Shown: positions 1-10,885, counted from the stretch's first letter. The stretch is 64,000 nt of DNA from Chionoecetes opilio (GCA_016584305.1 JACEEZ010025386.1:201001-265000); one strand, 5' to 3'. The notes: generated by a model not told the origin, from the sequence alone. Made by a program: numbers and translations.

Positions 1-177
1 CCTGTCTGTCTGTCTGTCTCTTTCACTGTCTGTCGTACGTCTGTCTGTCATATCTCTCTCTCTGTGTCTGTCTGTCTGTCTCTCTCTCTCTGTGTCTGTC
101 TGTCTGTCTGTCTCTCTGTCTGTCTGTCTCTCTCTCTCTGTGTCTGTCTGTCTGTCTCTGTCTGTCTGTCTGTCTTT
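1..177. repeat. TCTG/TC microsatellite
   Basis: The plus strand is an uninterrupted mix of TCTG and TC repeats. No gene is seen here. The following stretch to about position 380 is unique sequence with no recognised content. Confidence 0.9.
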
Positions 178-383
178 GGAAAGTCTTTTGGCACCATGCA
201 GTGTACCAATTTATTTTGCTTACACTTTAACCAACTATTTTGTATCTCGGTGTTTCCCACATCATCACAGTCTATATGGGGCAGGGGAGCGGCGACCCCC
301 CTGCCCCCCTTGGCTACGTCGCTGCTGCCTGACAGAACGTCTATATGATTGACTATAATGTTTGCAAATCACCTATAGCATAA

Positions 384-765
384 GCTGCTCAGTCACGAAG
401 ATCATAAGAAAATAAGGAAGCTATAAGAGGCCGTGAGACATATAAAAACATAAGAAAATAAGGAAGCTACCTACAAGAGGCCGTGAGACATATAAGAACA
501 TAAGAAAATAAGGAAGCTACAAGAGGCCGTGAGACATATAAGAACATAAGAAAATAAGGAAGCTACAAGAGGCCGTGAGACATATAAGAACATAAGGCAG
601 CTATACAAGAAGCCACAAGACATAAGAACATAAGAAAACCAGCTATACACAAGAGGCCGTGAGACAAAAAAAAAAAAGTTAAGAATATGTACAGAATCGA
701 GACAAGAACTGAACATAGAAGAGCATACGAAAATAAGGAAGCTACAAGAGGCCGTGAAACAAAAA
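384..765 (+). repeat. Tandem array of a dispersed-repeat fragment
   Basis: About six to seven direct copies of a roughly 50-60 base unit built on CATAAGAAAATAAGGAAGC followed by TACAAGAGGCCGTGAGAC. The same words occur singly at 4556, 6360, 6487 and, inverted, at 4740, 12600 and 12940, so this is a piece of an interspersed repeat that was amplified locally. The array ends about 90 bases before the USB1 start codon and so sits in its promoter region. The parent element type was not determined; the words resemble a repeat I associate with decapods. Confidence 0.8.
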
Positions 766-853
766 CAAAAGAATATGTCCAGACTGGAGACATTTTTCAT
801 TGTTGACAAAAGTTTGGGTGCTTTGTGAACGCCACTTTGTTTACTGTGGCGTA

Positions 854-1137
854 ATGGCGACGGGGCGGGGGGCGCTGTGCCTGCTTCAGAACTACAGCTC
901 CGATAGCGACGGGGACTCCGGCTACACCAGTGAGGACGAGAGGAAGAGGAAGCACGAGTTTCACAGTCCCCATGAAAGGAAGAAGAAGAGAAGGAGAGGA
1001 GAGGAGGAGGAGGATATGGTAATAGACACTCCTTTCTCCTCATCATCCTCCTCCTCTTCCTCCTCGTCCAGTACCCCTGGCCAGGATATAGGGGAGGGCC
1101 AGGGGCGGGCCACACAACGCCCACAGCACGCCCACAG
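854..1137 (+). CDS. USB1: USB1 exon 1
   Basis: Encodes MATGRGALCLLQNYSSD and a charged K/R/E region, then a run of about twelve serines from a TCC/TCT repeat near 1037-1070. The donor is CACAG|GTGAGAG and the exon ends in phase 2, which fits the exon 2 acceptor at 3319. A longer reading from 800 is possible but adds non-conserved residues. Confidence 0.85.
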
Positions 1138-3570
1138 GTGAGAGTATGGGCGTGTGGGGTGGGGCGTCTCCTTAACACCGCCCGCTAGTATGTCGTTATT
1201 GGGCATAAGGAAATACTAGTCAGTGTCTTAGAAAATGACCGCGCAGTCCTCGTCCATTTTTACCTTGGGCACTACTATATCTTGGACACTTTTTTGGGTA
1301 AAGTTCTAGAGTCCTTTCCTGCCCTCGTTAGTGGCTTTTTTCCTCCAGACCTTCACAGATCCCTTCAGATACCTCTAACACGTTATTATAAAGTGGGGGA
1401 GAGATAGAAAATAAGAAAAAATAATTACTAACCTAACCTGGTAAAATTCTAGTTCTGTCTCGCCCTTAGGTCTCGCTAGGAGGCTATTGGTAAGGTTAGG
1501 TTATACTGAGGTTAGGTTAGTATAATATTATTTATGGGGGTTCAGGGCGGGGGTAATGTAGGGGGGAGGGGGGGTTGAAGGGGGCATCTCTCCCCTATTC
1601 TATAATTACGTTTTAGAGGTTTCTGAAGGGATCTGTGAAGGTCTGGAGAAAATATAACCACTAATAAGGGCGGGAAAGGACTCTATAGAATTTTACCCTT
1701 TTTTTACTAGTTATAATGCAACCCCTTCATTCCTTGCCTCTGCGTCGGATACAGTTGATTCGGGCCACCAGTTGAATCAGGCCGCCTATATTAAATGCAT
1801 ACCAAGCATGCATTTATGCATAACCTTATAGGTTTTAATGAAACCTAACCTAACCTTAACCACAAAGTATACCTAACTAACCTTAACCACAAGATACCTA
1901 ACCTAACCTAACCCTTTAAACCCCAAAGTATACCTAACCTAAAACCCAACCTTAACCACAAAGTATACCTAACCTAACCTAACCTTAACCACAAAGTATA
2001 CCTAACCTAACCTAACCTACCACAAAGTATACCTAACCTAAAACCCAACCTTAACCACAAAGTATACTAACCTAAACCTAACTTTAACCACAAAGTATAC
2101 CTAACCTAACCTAACCTTAACCACAAAGTATACCTAACCTAACCTTAACCACAAAGTATAACCTAAACCTAACCTAACCTTAACCACAAAGTATACCTAA
2201 CCTAACCTAACCTTAACCACAAAGTATACCTAACCTAACCTTAACCACAAAGTATACCTAACCTAACCTTAACCACAAAGTATACCTAACCTAACCTTAA
2301 CCACAAAGTATACCTAACCTAACCTAACCTAACTTTAACCACAAAGTATACCTAACCTAACCTAACTTTAACCACAAAGTATACCTAACCTAACCTTAAC
2401 CACAAAGTATACCTAACCTAACCTAACCTTAACCACAAAGTATACCTAACCTAACCTAACTTTAACCACAAAGTATACCTTACCTAACCTAACCTTAACC
2501 ACAAAGTATACCTTACCTAACCTAACCTTAACCACAAAGTATACCTTACCTAACCTAACCTTAACCACAAAGTATACTGTCTGCTGGGTATGCATGCTAC
2601 TATAGGCGGCCTGTTTCAACTGGCGGCCCGAATCAACGGATCCCCTCTGCGTCCCACCAATGCTTGTTTCACCTGTCATTTACAAGCTGCAATTGGAGGC
2701 TAACTTAAAATATATATATATATTGCCCTGGTAATAATGGACGAGGACTTCGTGGTCATTTTCAGAGACACTGACTATTTTTTCCTGGCTAAAAATAGGT
2801 GCTTTTTTCTAATGGAGATAGTTTTATTTTCCGGAAACCCATTGTTTGAAAAAAAATACTATATATTTTATCACCAAATTTTATGGTCGCTGTTTGCATT
2901 AAAAGCACTGAATCTCATCAGAAAAAGCACTAAAACTTGGCCGGGAAAAATTAGTCAGGGTCTCAGATAACAGGGTTCAGTGATTGAATAGAACAAAGTA
3001 TACCAAACCTAACCTAACCTAACCTAACTTAACCTTAACCCCTTGAGGCCCAGAACGTAATTTCCATTGTAATTTGGGTGCCATTACTCAATTTTAATTA
3101 ATATAAGCAAGATTTTATAGATATGACCTGTTTCGTATCCTTGTCCACTAGTTAATTTGGTATATTCAGTCACTTCATAATTTTTGGCTTGACAACAGAC
3201 CATTTTTTATAGCCAAGGAAAGATCTGGGCGTGAAGGGGTTAAAGGTTTATATGGTGAAAATACAATTATTATTATTATTACTATTATTACTAACCACTC
3301 CACCTGCTCTCCTGCCCAGGAACATCCCGCTACCGGAGGACCTGTTAGTGCCGCGGGGGGAACACACGGACGACCCCCGCCAGCACCAGGGGCGTGTCAG
3401 GAGCTTCCCCCACGAGCGAGGCAACTGGGCATCTATCCTCTACATCCCCTGTGAGTGTGTGTGTGTGTATGTCAGTGTGGGTGTGGGTGGGTGAGTGTGG
3501 GTGAGTGTGTGTGGGTGAGTGTGTGTGGGTGTGTGTGTGTATGTGTGTGTGTGTGTGTGTGTGTGAGTGA

Positions 3571-3605
<35 letters not shown>

Positions 3606-4396
3606 AGTGTGTGTATTCATCTAGTTGTATGCATCTACATAGTTGCATTTTACAGGGCCTGAGCTACACTTGTATGGCCCCATCTCCATATCTTTTTCAT
3701 TATATCATTCATCCATAGCATTTAGTGTTGGCCGAAACCACCACCCCGGGAGGCGGGTCACAAACCCCCGGCTAACACCCGGTACTCATTCACTGCTGGG
3801 TGGACAGGGGCTCAGGTCTTAAGGAAACAGCCAAGCTATTTCGCTCCGCCCAGGGATCGAACCCGGGACTTCTATTTGTGAGCCGAGCGTGCTAACCACT
3901 ACACTACGGAACGTGCTAACCACTACACTACAGAGCATGCTAACCACTACACTACCCCCATCAACACATAACCACGCCTATCTCCCACAGTGCACCTGGG
4001 TATCTATGGGCCGAGCTTCTCCTCCCTCGTCAGTTCGCTGGTCTCCACATGCCAGCAACACAGCGTCACCCTCGCGCCCGCCCCCGAGCTGCACGTCTCC
4101 CTCTCCCGCACCCTGGTCCTGCACCTCCACTGGATACACCCACTCGCCGAGGACCTCAGGAAGCGACTGGGCACAATAGCCAGGTGAGGAGGAGGTGCTG
4201 GGGGTATTCATCTACACTTTGTTACTTTTAACGAGGTGAAAATTCCTGACCCCTTGCTGCTTACTGACTGATATTTGATGCCAGGATAAGGGAATAGTAC
4301 GCTTCTTCTTAATTTCAGGTGTATCTTATTGTTTAGAAAGTGATGAGGAATGTTATAGGAAAATGTGGGGATGTGAGGAGGAGGCGCTGGTGGTGG

Positions 4397-4427
<31 letters not shown>

Positions 4428-6832
4428 GCTGGTGCTGGTGGTGGTGGTGGTGGTGGTGGTGGTTGCTTGACAGAGAAAGAAGGTTTTGGATCATTGGAAT
4501 CTTGGTATCTGTGCTTTCTTTATATTTGCTTTGTTTTATGCATTGTGGCATTAGAACATAAGAAAATAAGGAAGCTACAAGAAGCCGTGAGACCTACACG
4601 TGGTAGTTCCTGTAAGTTGTTGTTTAAAGTTGTCATTATTGGAAGGACTATTGATATGCTGCAAAGTTTAGTCTAGTTGCAGCATTTAGGAGTGTGTCAT
4701 TACAGGAACTACAGTAGGTTTCAGGGCCTTTTGTAGCTTCCTTATTTTCTTATATTCTCATGTTCTTATTACCATTATCATTGTTGTTATTAGCAGTGAT
4801 GTGACTAGTGCAATGCAATCAAGGCCTGAGCCACACTAAGATCAGTGCTACGTGCCCCAGGTTCTCCATGTGGCTGCACGGGCTGAGTGTGTACGTGAAC
4901 GAGGAACGCACTCGCACCTTCCTGGGCCTGCGTGTGTGTCAGGGCCGGGCCGAACTGGACGAGATGGTGGCCGGGGCGGACAAGTGTCTGGCCGAGTACA
5001 GGCTGCCGCCCTTCTATAAGGTAAGGGGATGCAGGGAGGAGGGGAGGGAGAAAAGGAACTGTAGAGGGGATTAAGCACACACACACACCGCGGTGGTCAG
5101 GTTGATAGCGTGCTGGTCTCCCATTCTGTGGGGGCAGTTCGAACGGCTCCCGGGTTTCATGACAAATTCGGCGTTCTGAGCAACGCAGCGAGCCTCTCAG
5201 CCGGGGGTCGATAGATTTTCGAATTGAGCAATTCTAGGAGCATTTTCAGCCACATTCAAAGCCATATATAGGGTATATTTGAATGCCCCCTTTGATAAGA
5301 ATTTGAAAATGCAATTATTCTAGAAGCATATGAAGCCACAAGCAATTGGTAACTAATCTGATTGGCGGCCCTTGATTAACAAACAATTTTTTCGAAATAC
5401 GAGCAATTCTATGAGCATTTTGAAGCCACATTCAAAGCTATATTTTGATCATTAATTTGATTTGGCGAGGAAGATTTGGCGCTCCCTTGAGTGGTGCCCT
5501 GCCTGCCCCACCCTGGATACACCACTGGCTAGAGAGGACCTGTATGTATGTATATGTAGGCCTGTATGTATAGAGTGTATAGGACCTGTATGTATAGTGT
5601 ATAGGACCTGTATATATGGGATGCAGGAGCCACAAGAGAACATAGGAAGGAACAAAAGAATACAAGACACCCGGAAGGATGAGACAAATACAGATCTCCC
5701 TAGCTGTGTATTGACGAGTGGAGTAACCTGGACAAGGAAAGAGTACAAACCAAGAGTATTCAAGAGTTCTAAGTAAAGACTGACCCAATAAGACATGGAA
5801 ACGGAACCCTGCTAGTACATAATAACTCCTTTCCCATACATCACAACAACTGTACTCGCCGCATGTTAAGTTGGCAAAAATGTGGCCCTTCACTCCCCTC
5901 TTCCGAATGCACGGGATTGGTGTTGGGTGTTGGGAGTTGGGGCTTTAGGGCAGTACTTGGAGTAAGGCATTCTCACCCAACACCCAACACCTCAGCCCAT
6001 CCCGTGCATTCGGAAGGGGGGAGTGAAGGGCCCACATTTTTGCCAACTTAACGTGAGGCGAGTATAGGTAAACACAGCATCAAGAAACCAGCACTGAGGC
6101 ATGGAGGAACAGACATGGAGGTGGTGCAAGCAAGGAACATCTATGACTGTGATTAGAAGACCTAGTTGCATGGAGAGAGGACATTATGGACTTACTTCAA
6201 TTCCTGCAGCTTCAATGGAACAATAAATATGGCATTGGTACAAGCAAGGAAGTATGATTAAAAGACTTAGTTGCATGGAGACAGGACCTTATGGACTTAC
6301 CTCATATCCTGTACAATTAAGTCAATAACCAACCCTCTCACCCCAGCACCCATTCCCTCACATAAGAAAATAAGGAAGCTACAAGAGGCTGGGAGACCTA
6401 CACGTGATAGTTCCTGTTACTTAAAGCACTACCCACCTCATCCATCCTAATATCCAGCCCTTAAGCTCCCTAATATCGCCGACCACAACATAAGAAAATA
6501 AGGAAGCTACAAGAGGCTGGGAGACCTACACGTGGTAGTTCCTGCTACTTAAAACACTACCCACCTTTCATCCCCATCCATGAAATTATCCAGCCTCCTT
6601 TTAAAGCTCCCTATTACTCCGCCACCCTCTCACCAGGAGGCTCTACCACGCAGATGCTGGGGCCCGGGATGTTCCGACAGCATAGCTGCGTCGCCTCCTG
6701 CCGCAGCTGGAGAACCTGTGCAGCCAGTACTTTAGCGTGGAGACGGAGATGCGGACATTTGAGGTCTCCGCACTGCTCTTCAAGACGGGAAACAGAATGC
6801 ACACGCTGAACCTCAGATCTCAGGAAAACTAG
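854..6832 (+). CDS. USB1: USB1, U6 snRNA 3'-end phosphodiesterase (five exons, last exon damaged)
   Basis: USB1 (Mpn1) is a nuclear 2H-family phosphoesterase that trims the oligo(U) tail of U6 snRNA and leaves a cyclic phosphate end. Exons read as 854-1137, 3320-3450, 3991-4183, 4861-5020 and a damaged exon near 6637-6832. The first four join in phase at GT-AG sites. The N-terminal part opens with a short leader, LLQNYSSDSDGDSG, then a K/R/E- and Ser-rich stretch, as in the family. Family words follow: RGNWASILYIPLHLGIYG, the first catalytic H-x-S as ELHVSLSRT, then FLGLRV and LPPFYK. The tail reads LENLCSQYFS, TFEVSALLFKTGN and a stop. The second H-x-S motif, expected after FYK, is not readable. 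Modelled length is about 320 residues against about 265 in human. It converges with TSEN2. Start chosen at 854, the first ATG that begins a family-like N-terminus. Confidence 0.9.
1296..1698. mobile_element. Foldback element with about 90-base inverted arms
   Basis: GGGTAAAGTTCTAGAGTCC at the left is matched by its inverse at the right end (GACTCTATAGAATTTTACCC). The arms continue through CAGACCTTCACAGATCC and its inverse near 1630-1660. The loop holds TTAGG-like words. It lies in USB1 intron 1. It is non-coding and looks like a MITE, but no clear target duplication was seen beyond T-runs on both sides. Confidence 0.75.
1747..2643. mobile_element. TIR element carrying a telomere-like satellite, copy 1
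   Basis: Inverted ends of about 60 bases start GGATACAGTTGATTCGGGCC on the left and mirror as GGCCCGAATCAACGGATCC on the right. A ten-base direct repeat CCTCTGCGTC flanks both sides (1737-1746 and 2644-2653), which looks like a target-site duplication. Almost the whole interior (about 1840-2575) is a tandem array of roughly 33-40 base units: two to four CCTAA words, then CCTTAACCACAAAGTATA. The apparent minus-strand reading frame (VKVRLGKVYF repeats) is a by-product of the array. A second copy lies at 20984-21438. Confidence 0.9.
2737..3034. other. USB1 intron 1 sequence without recognised gene
   Basis: AT-rich single-copy-looking sequence ending in a short remnant of the CCTAA satellite (AAAGTATACCAAACC followed by CCTAA words, about 2995-3037). 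No exon-like reading frame with splice sites was seen. Confidence 0.5.
3035..3243 (+). mobile_element. TTAA-flanked MITE, copy A
   Basis: Starts TTAACCCCTTGAGGCCCAG and ends TGGGCGTGAAGGGGTTAA. Ends are imperfect inverted repeats and are bounded by TTAA on both sides, as expected for piggyBac-type insertion. Six more copies occur in this window (9724, 11318, 25372, 26134, 26340, 28322). Confidence 0.85.
3320..3450 (+). CDS. USB1: USB1 exon 2
   Basis: Acceptor CTGCCCAG at 3319. Encodes IPLPEDLLVPRG and RGNWASILYIP, the start of the phosphoesterase fold. The donor is the first GT of a long GT microsatellite (CCCCT|GTGAGTGTG), phase 1. Confidence 0.9.
3451..3614 (+). repeat. GT microsatellite starting at the exon 2 donor
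   Basis: About 160 bases of GT with GTGA and GTAT interruptions, beginning at the splice donor itself. Confidence 0.95.
3620..3955 (-). mobile_element. tRNA-derived SINE, minus strand
   Basis: Read on the minus strand, the head has a Pol III promoter: an A-box-like GTAGTGGTTAGCACGC (about 3887-3905) and a perfect B box GGTTCGATCCC at 3863-3853, followed by an unrelated body. The tRNA-like 5' segment, GTAGTGTAGTGGTTAGCACG, is repeated about three times (3884-3955). It lies just upstream of USB1 exon 3. It is not a functional tRNA gene, because no acceptor stem closes around the boxes. Confidence 0.75.
3991..4183 (+). CDS. USB1: USB1 exon 3 with first catalytic motif
   Basis: Acceptor TCTCCCACAG at 3990. 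Encodes HLGIYGPSFSSLVSSLV and the first H-x-S motif HVSLSRT, which carries one catalytic His-Ser pair of the 2H fold. Donor GCCAG|GTGAGG, phase 2. Confidence 0.95.
4228..4340 (+). mobile_element. Partial copy of a TAACGAGG repeat
   Basis: TTTTAACGAGGTGAAAATTC, then CCCTTGCTGCTTACTGACTG, shared with 9251, 24681 and 57399. This copy stops before the second arm. Confidence 0.7.
4387..4462 (+). repeat. GGT trinucleotide repeat
   Basis: About 25 GGT units with a few GCT interruptions, in USB1 intron 3. Confidence 0.95.
4553..4772. repeat. Two inverted copies of the dispersed AAGGAAGC repeat
   Basis: A plus copy at 4556-4614 (CATAAGAAAATAAGGAAGC, then CCTACACGTGGTAGTTCC) faces a minus copy at 4695-4772. 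Together they form a foldback just upstream of USB1 exon 4. Confidence 0.8.
4861..5020 (+). CDS. USB1: USB1 exon 4
   Basis: Acceptor GTGCCCCAG at 4860. Encodes FSMWLHGLSVYVNEERTRTF, then FLGLRVCQG and YRLPPFYK, the segment leading to the second catalytic motif. Donor AAG|GTAAGG in phase 0. Confidence 0.95.
5087..5460 (+). mobile_element. Second tRNA-like SINE with a repeated body
   Basis: CGCGGTGGTCAGGTTGATAG resembles an A-box region, and GGCAGTTCGAACGG a B box about 45 bases on. The body repeats GAGCAATTCTAGGAGCATTT about three times (near 5223, 5310 and 5400). It lies in USB1 intron 4, and its end is not sharply defined. Confidence 0.55.
5851..6066. mobile_element. Long-hairpin MITE (TACTCGCCGCATGTTAAG family), copy 1
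   Basis: Near-perfect inverted arms: GTACTCGCCGCATGTTAAG at the left and its inverse ending GAGTATAG at the right. The arms run about 70 bases each, through CACTCCC and the CCGAATGCACGGGAT words. A much shorter version is at 27132-27205. Confidence 0.85.
6357..6622 (+). mobile_element. Two tandem copies of a dispersed repeat, flush against USB1 exon 5
   Basis: Each copy runs CATAAGAAAATAAGGAAGC, CCTACACGTG, TAGTTCCTG, then a CACTACCCACC / AAGCTCCCTA body. The second copy's AAAGCTCCCTATTACTCCG stops only about 15 bases before the proposed exon 5 acceptor. Confidence 0.75.
6637..6832 (+). pseudogene. USB1: USB1 exon 5, frame disrupted
   Basis: The 3' part reads cleanly from about 6709 to a stop at 6830-6832: LENLCSQYFSVETEMRTFEV, then LLFKTGN. 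This fits the USB1 C-terminus. From the acceptor CACCAG (6636) the phase-0 frame stops early, and no frame spells the expected F-H-x-S motif. One frame gives ALYHADAGARDV, keeping the His but not the Ser. Another gives CWGPGCSDSIAAS, which resembles the following family segment. Either small insertions/deletions in the assembly or real damage could explain this. I did not reconstruct the exon. Confidence 0.6.
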
Positions 6833-6841
6833 CCACACCAC

Positions 6842-6932
6842 ACAAGACACACACACACACACCAACACACACACACAACAGACACACACACACACACACA
6901 CACCACACACACACCACACACACACACACACA

Positions 6933-7020
<88 letters not shown>

Positions 7021-7146
7021 CCAGGACACAAGACACGAGAGGTCATAGCAAGAAGTTGAAAAGCACCACATGTAAAAGAAATATCAAGCAATATATGTAG
7101 TCACCCTACGGATCTATTGAACTGTGAACCTCCACACACACACACA

Positions 7147-7220
<74 letters not shown>

Positions 7221-7488
7221 ACACACACACACACACAGCCCCTTCCTAAACACAAGTTCCCTTCGCGGTGCACCCAGGGACATAGCAAGGAAGGGGTGTG
7301 AGCGAGTCAGATACCTGTGTGGTCAGATCAGCGCCCGCCGTTTGCTGTCTACGGGGAGTGGGTCGCCACCGCTGTCGTATCGCTGTTTGTTGACTTCTAC
7401 ATTTTCTCTGATCTTTCCTTTATTTCATGAGTGAGGGAAGGTTGTCATGCGGTCATAGTCAAGGGTATCTACTGCATGCTCACCTCGC

Positions 7489-7547
<59 letters not shown>

Positions 7548-7649
7548 CACACACACACACACACACAAAAGAGAGACAGACAGATATACGGTGAGACAGA
7601 GAGAGAGGAAATTGACAGACAAGTTAAAACACACTCACACACTTAAACG

Positions 7650-7724
<75 letters not shown>

Positions 7725-7922
7725 CAGCCAGCGAACAAATACAAAGGCCAACAAGGTCACAAAACAGGTCAGGTCATAACTAACACAGATTCACAGCAGA
7801 TTAGAAGTCAGAATCATAGTTATGGATCTCGACAATGTATTTTATTATTATTTTGGAATTATTATTATTGGTATTTTGGACGTGTTTCTATGTCTAAGTG
7901 ATGAGAGCCTTGGGGGTCTGTG

Positions 7923-7970
<48 letters not shown>

Positions 7971-8280
7971 CTCTCTGTTTGGTTGAATATCCTTCTCCTT
8001 CTGCTCCTTCCTCTAAGATTTTGTTGCTGTATGTGTTAAGATAAAGTATGTACAGCCAGGTTGAACACACACACACACTCGCGAATCCTCGCGCTCCCGG
8101 GGATTTTTCACTTGACAAATTCGGGCGGTTACTGTCCTCCTTGAGCAAGGGGATGGGGTGTGTGGTGTGTGAGGTCCCAGCATTGCCCAAAGATCGGTAA
8201 TAATGAGCTCCAAGCTCGCACTGAGAGGGTGAAAACTGGCATTCGCGAGCCAGCTCGCGTGGACAAGACCATGGGTGAAT

Positions 8281-8335
<55 letters not shown>

Positions 8336-8345
8336 ACACACACAA
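6842..8345. repeat. Cluster of CA and TC microsatellites
   Basis: CA runs at 6842-7018, 7133-7237, 7491-7567, 7655-7718 and 8281-8344; a TC run at 7926-7977. Between them is short unique sequence without a supported gene. The first run starts ten bases after the USB1 stop, so it would be in the 3' UTR. Confidence 0.9.
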
Positions 8346-9723
8346 AAGAGGCTTAATAATGGCAGGGTGGTGTATGTACATGTGCACTATAGTGGTACAA
8401 AAGTAATTCATATGTGTTTCAAAAAATGTGATTGGTTTGGCGTAGGCTGGTGATGTGGCTCTGTGTACAGTGTTGACGGTGAAAGTTGTGACCATGGTGT
8501 GGACGTACGTTTGCATTAGGGAGTGGCGCGGGGTGTTTGAATGCCAAGGAGGGAGTTGACTTTTTTTTTTTTTTTTTAAGATATTTTGGTAGATTCATGT
8601 TTTTTTTCTGTTTATTTAAAGACATCTTAGTAGGGTCTGTCCATTTATCTATTTTTTTTTAGGATATTTGGGAAGAATCTGTCCATTTTCTGTTTTCTTC
8701 AAGGACATCTTACTAGGATCTGTCCATTGTCTTGTGTTATCTAAGGACATTTGTGTAGGATCTATCTATTTCCTGTCTGCTACAAGGGGGAAGCTGATGC
8801 CATCCTTAGATTACCTCCCACACCCAACTCTCGCCTCTTATGCCAAGCTGTTTCAATCCTATCAACAAAGTGAGAACAAGTTAGGTGACAGCAAAGATAA
8901 GAGAGATGGCAGTGCATTTTTTAACATGGACTGGGCGACCAAAATGTCTCCTAGTGATGGAAAACTGTCGCCCAGTAAGAACATTTTTAAGCTACTGGGC
9001 GACAATTCATAAAATCTTTCCTGGATGCAATGGCTCATCTCTATAACCTTGTGCCATATATACCATCTCAGTTGTTTGGGTAGTGACAATGTGTTGGTGT
9101 CACTGCAAGATTCATAAGCACAGCATGGAAAGGGAGGGGAGGGGTCACACAACATACCAAATGGGAAGATAATACCAAAAAGCTGTAGTGTAACAGCTAT
9201 GCCTACTACCTATGCTATGTTATGCTATGTATGCTATGCTACTGTAGTCTATTTTTTAACAAGGCAAAAAAATCCTGCCCCCTTGCTGCTTACTGACTGA
9301 TATTTGATGCCAGGAGAAGGGAATACTAACTTCTTCGAAATTTCAGCTGTATTTTATCATAGTTAACCATAATATCAGGTAAACTAGGCATCCAAAAGGT
9401 AAAAGCAATGAACCATTATGTAAAACAGGCAAATTTATGTTTGCTTGTTCAGAAAAATACTATACCTCTTCTGATGTTCAAGCGATTGTCGCCACAGTAA
9501 ACTTGCATCAGAAGATGGACTTATGAGCAATGAGAGATTCTTTATAAAATGCATTCACCCTTCTGATGTGCATGTGAGTATGATTTGCTTGGGGTTTGAA
9601 TAGTTACCTATGTTTGTTGCGTGTCTTTAAGTGTTGGATGAGGAAGTAGGTGTAGAAAGTTCAGTATTGTCTTTGTTGTTGTGGATGACTAAATTAGGAT
9701 GGGGTTTCTTGTTTTGTTGTTCA
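8346..9723. other. Intergenic region, no gene seen
   Basis: Holds a loose tandem of AAGGACATCTTACTAGG-type words (8620-8780), a small inverted ACTGGGCGAC motif (8929-9003), and a copy of the TAACGAGG-type repeat at about 9251-9420. No reading frame with family features was found. Confidence 0.5.
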
Positions 9724-9939
9724 TCCAACCTCTTTGGAACCCAGACAACGTAATTTTCATTGTAATTTGGGTACCATTAGACGATTTTTAGTGAATATAA
9801 GCAATATTTTATAGCTATGACCTGTTTAGTATCCTTGTCCACTTAACTAATTTGTATATTCAGTTACTTTTCGTAATTGAATGGCTAACATCAGACGTTA
9901 TTTTATAGCGAAGGAAAGATCTGGGCGTGAAGGGGTTAA
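9724..9939 (+). mobile_element. TTAA-flanked MITE, copy B
   Basis: Interior words ATGACCTGTTTAGTATCC and the right end CTGGGCGTGAAGGGGTTAA match copy A. The left end is degraded (CCTCTTTGGAACCCAGAC). Confidence 0.8.
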
Positions 9940-10207
9940 AATCTTCAAACATTTCACCCTTGAGTTATCGTATAGCGGTCTTTTTCACCATCACATCACC
10001 ACCATTGTCTTCACCTGTTTTGCACCTTCAGGTATATCGTTTATTTATGCGAAGTGCGTGTTCAGTGCTTGTTTCCCTGCCCTACCTGACCCGTTTGCCA
10101 TGCAGGGAGCAGAAAGTCGGGTGTGAAGAGGGAGGACATATTTTTCCGTGTGTGTGTAAACTTTGTATTGTCTTGATTTCCCAGCTATCCTTTCACTACT
10201 ATGTACT

Positions 10208-10251
<44 letters not shown>
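10208..10251 (+). repeat. TAC trinucleotide repeat
   Basis: About 15 TAC units. Confidence 0.95.
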
Positions 10252-10252
<1 letters not shown>

Positions 10253-10390
10253 AGCGACTGTTATAGGATGAGATAATAAATTGACCAGTGCAATACGTGA
10301 GCCTCCCTGCGTCTCCCACATATTGAATCATAACAGAAATCCATGTCAAATCAATATGAACACCTTGTTTACATTCTGGAACACTTTAAT

Positions 10391-10885
10391 CACAGCTGGG
10401 CACTAAATACAGGGAATGTATTTATATACAAAATACTAAATACATGGGAGAAATGTATTTAAATACTAAGTACTAAATACATTTTACGAATGTATTTAAA
10501 TACCAAATACTAAATACATCAATTGTATTTAAATACATTTGTTAATACATTTTAAATACACACAAATTTTTAACATGTCCAAAAAAAATGGATTTCCTTA
10601 GATTTTGGGTTTCCTTAGAAATTTCCTTCTCAGGCCTAAATTTTCTAAAATAAAGGAAATTTCCTTGCCAGTGGAAGCACTGGTTCACTGTAACATCAGG
10701 GTTGCCAGATAGTGGGGCGGGGTTATGGCCTAATTAACTTTTAAAAAAGTATTTACATTTTTATATTATGAGTATTTAAATACTCATAAAAGTATTTAAA
10801 TACATGACAACCAATGTATTATAAATACATTTCTAAATACACAAAGTATTTCAATACAAATGTATTTCAATAGTGCCCGGCTGTG
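10391..10885. mobile_element. hAT-type non-autonomous element
   Basis: Fifteen-base terminal inverted repeats, CACAGCTGGGCACTA at the left and the inverse of TAGTGCCCGGCTGTG at the right, with one mismatch. Eight-base flanks ACTTTAAT (10383-10390) and CCTTTAAT (10886-10893) look like a target duplication. The interior is filled with AAATACA/TGTATTT words and encodes nothing. Confidence 0.85.

Noticed and set aside
471..1178. A 235-codon minus-strand open frame opposite USB1 exon 1
   Set aside because: It is built from the tandem repeat and the complement of the Ser-rich USB1 exon. USB1 on the plus strand has splice and family support.
2446..2679. A minus-strand frame with VKVRLGKVYF repeats
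   Set aside because: Translation of the CCTAA-type array and TIR of the satellite-carrying element.
3853..3905. A tRNA gene on the minus strand
   Set aside because: A and B boxes are present, but no cloverleaf closes and the 5' part is tandemly repeated; a SINE head fits better.
6614..7283. Cys-Val and His-Thr repeat open frames
   Set aside because: Translations of CA/GT microsatellites. Similar artefacts occur at 41897, 48445, 55452 and 58436.
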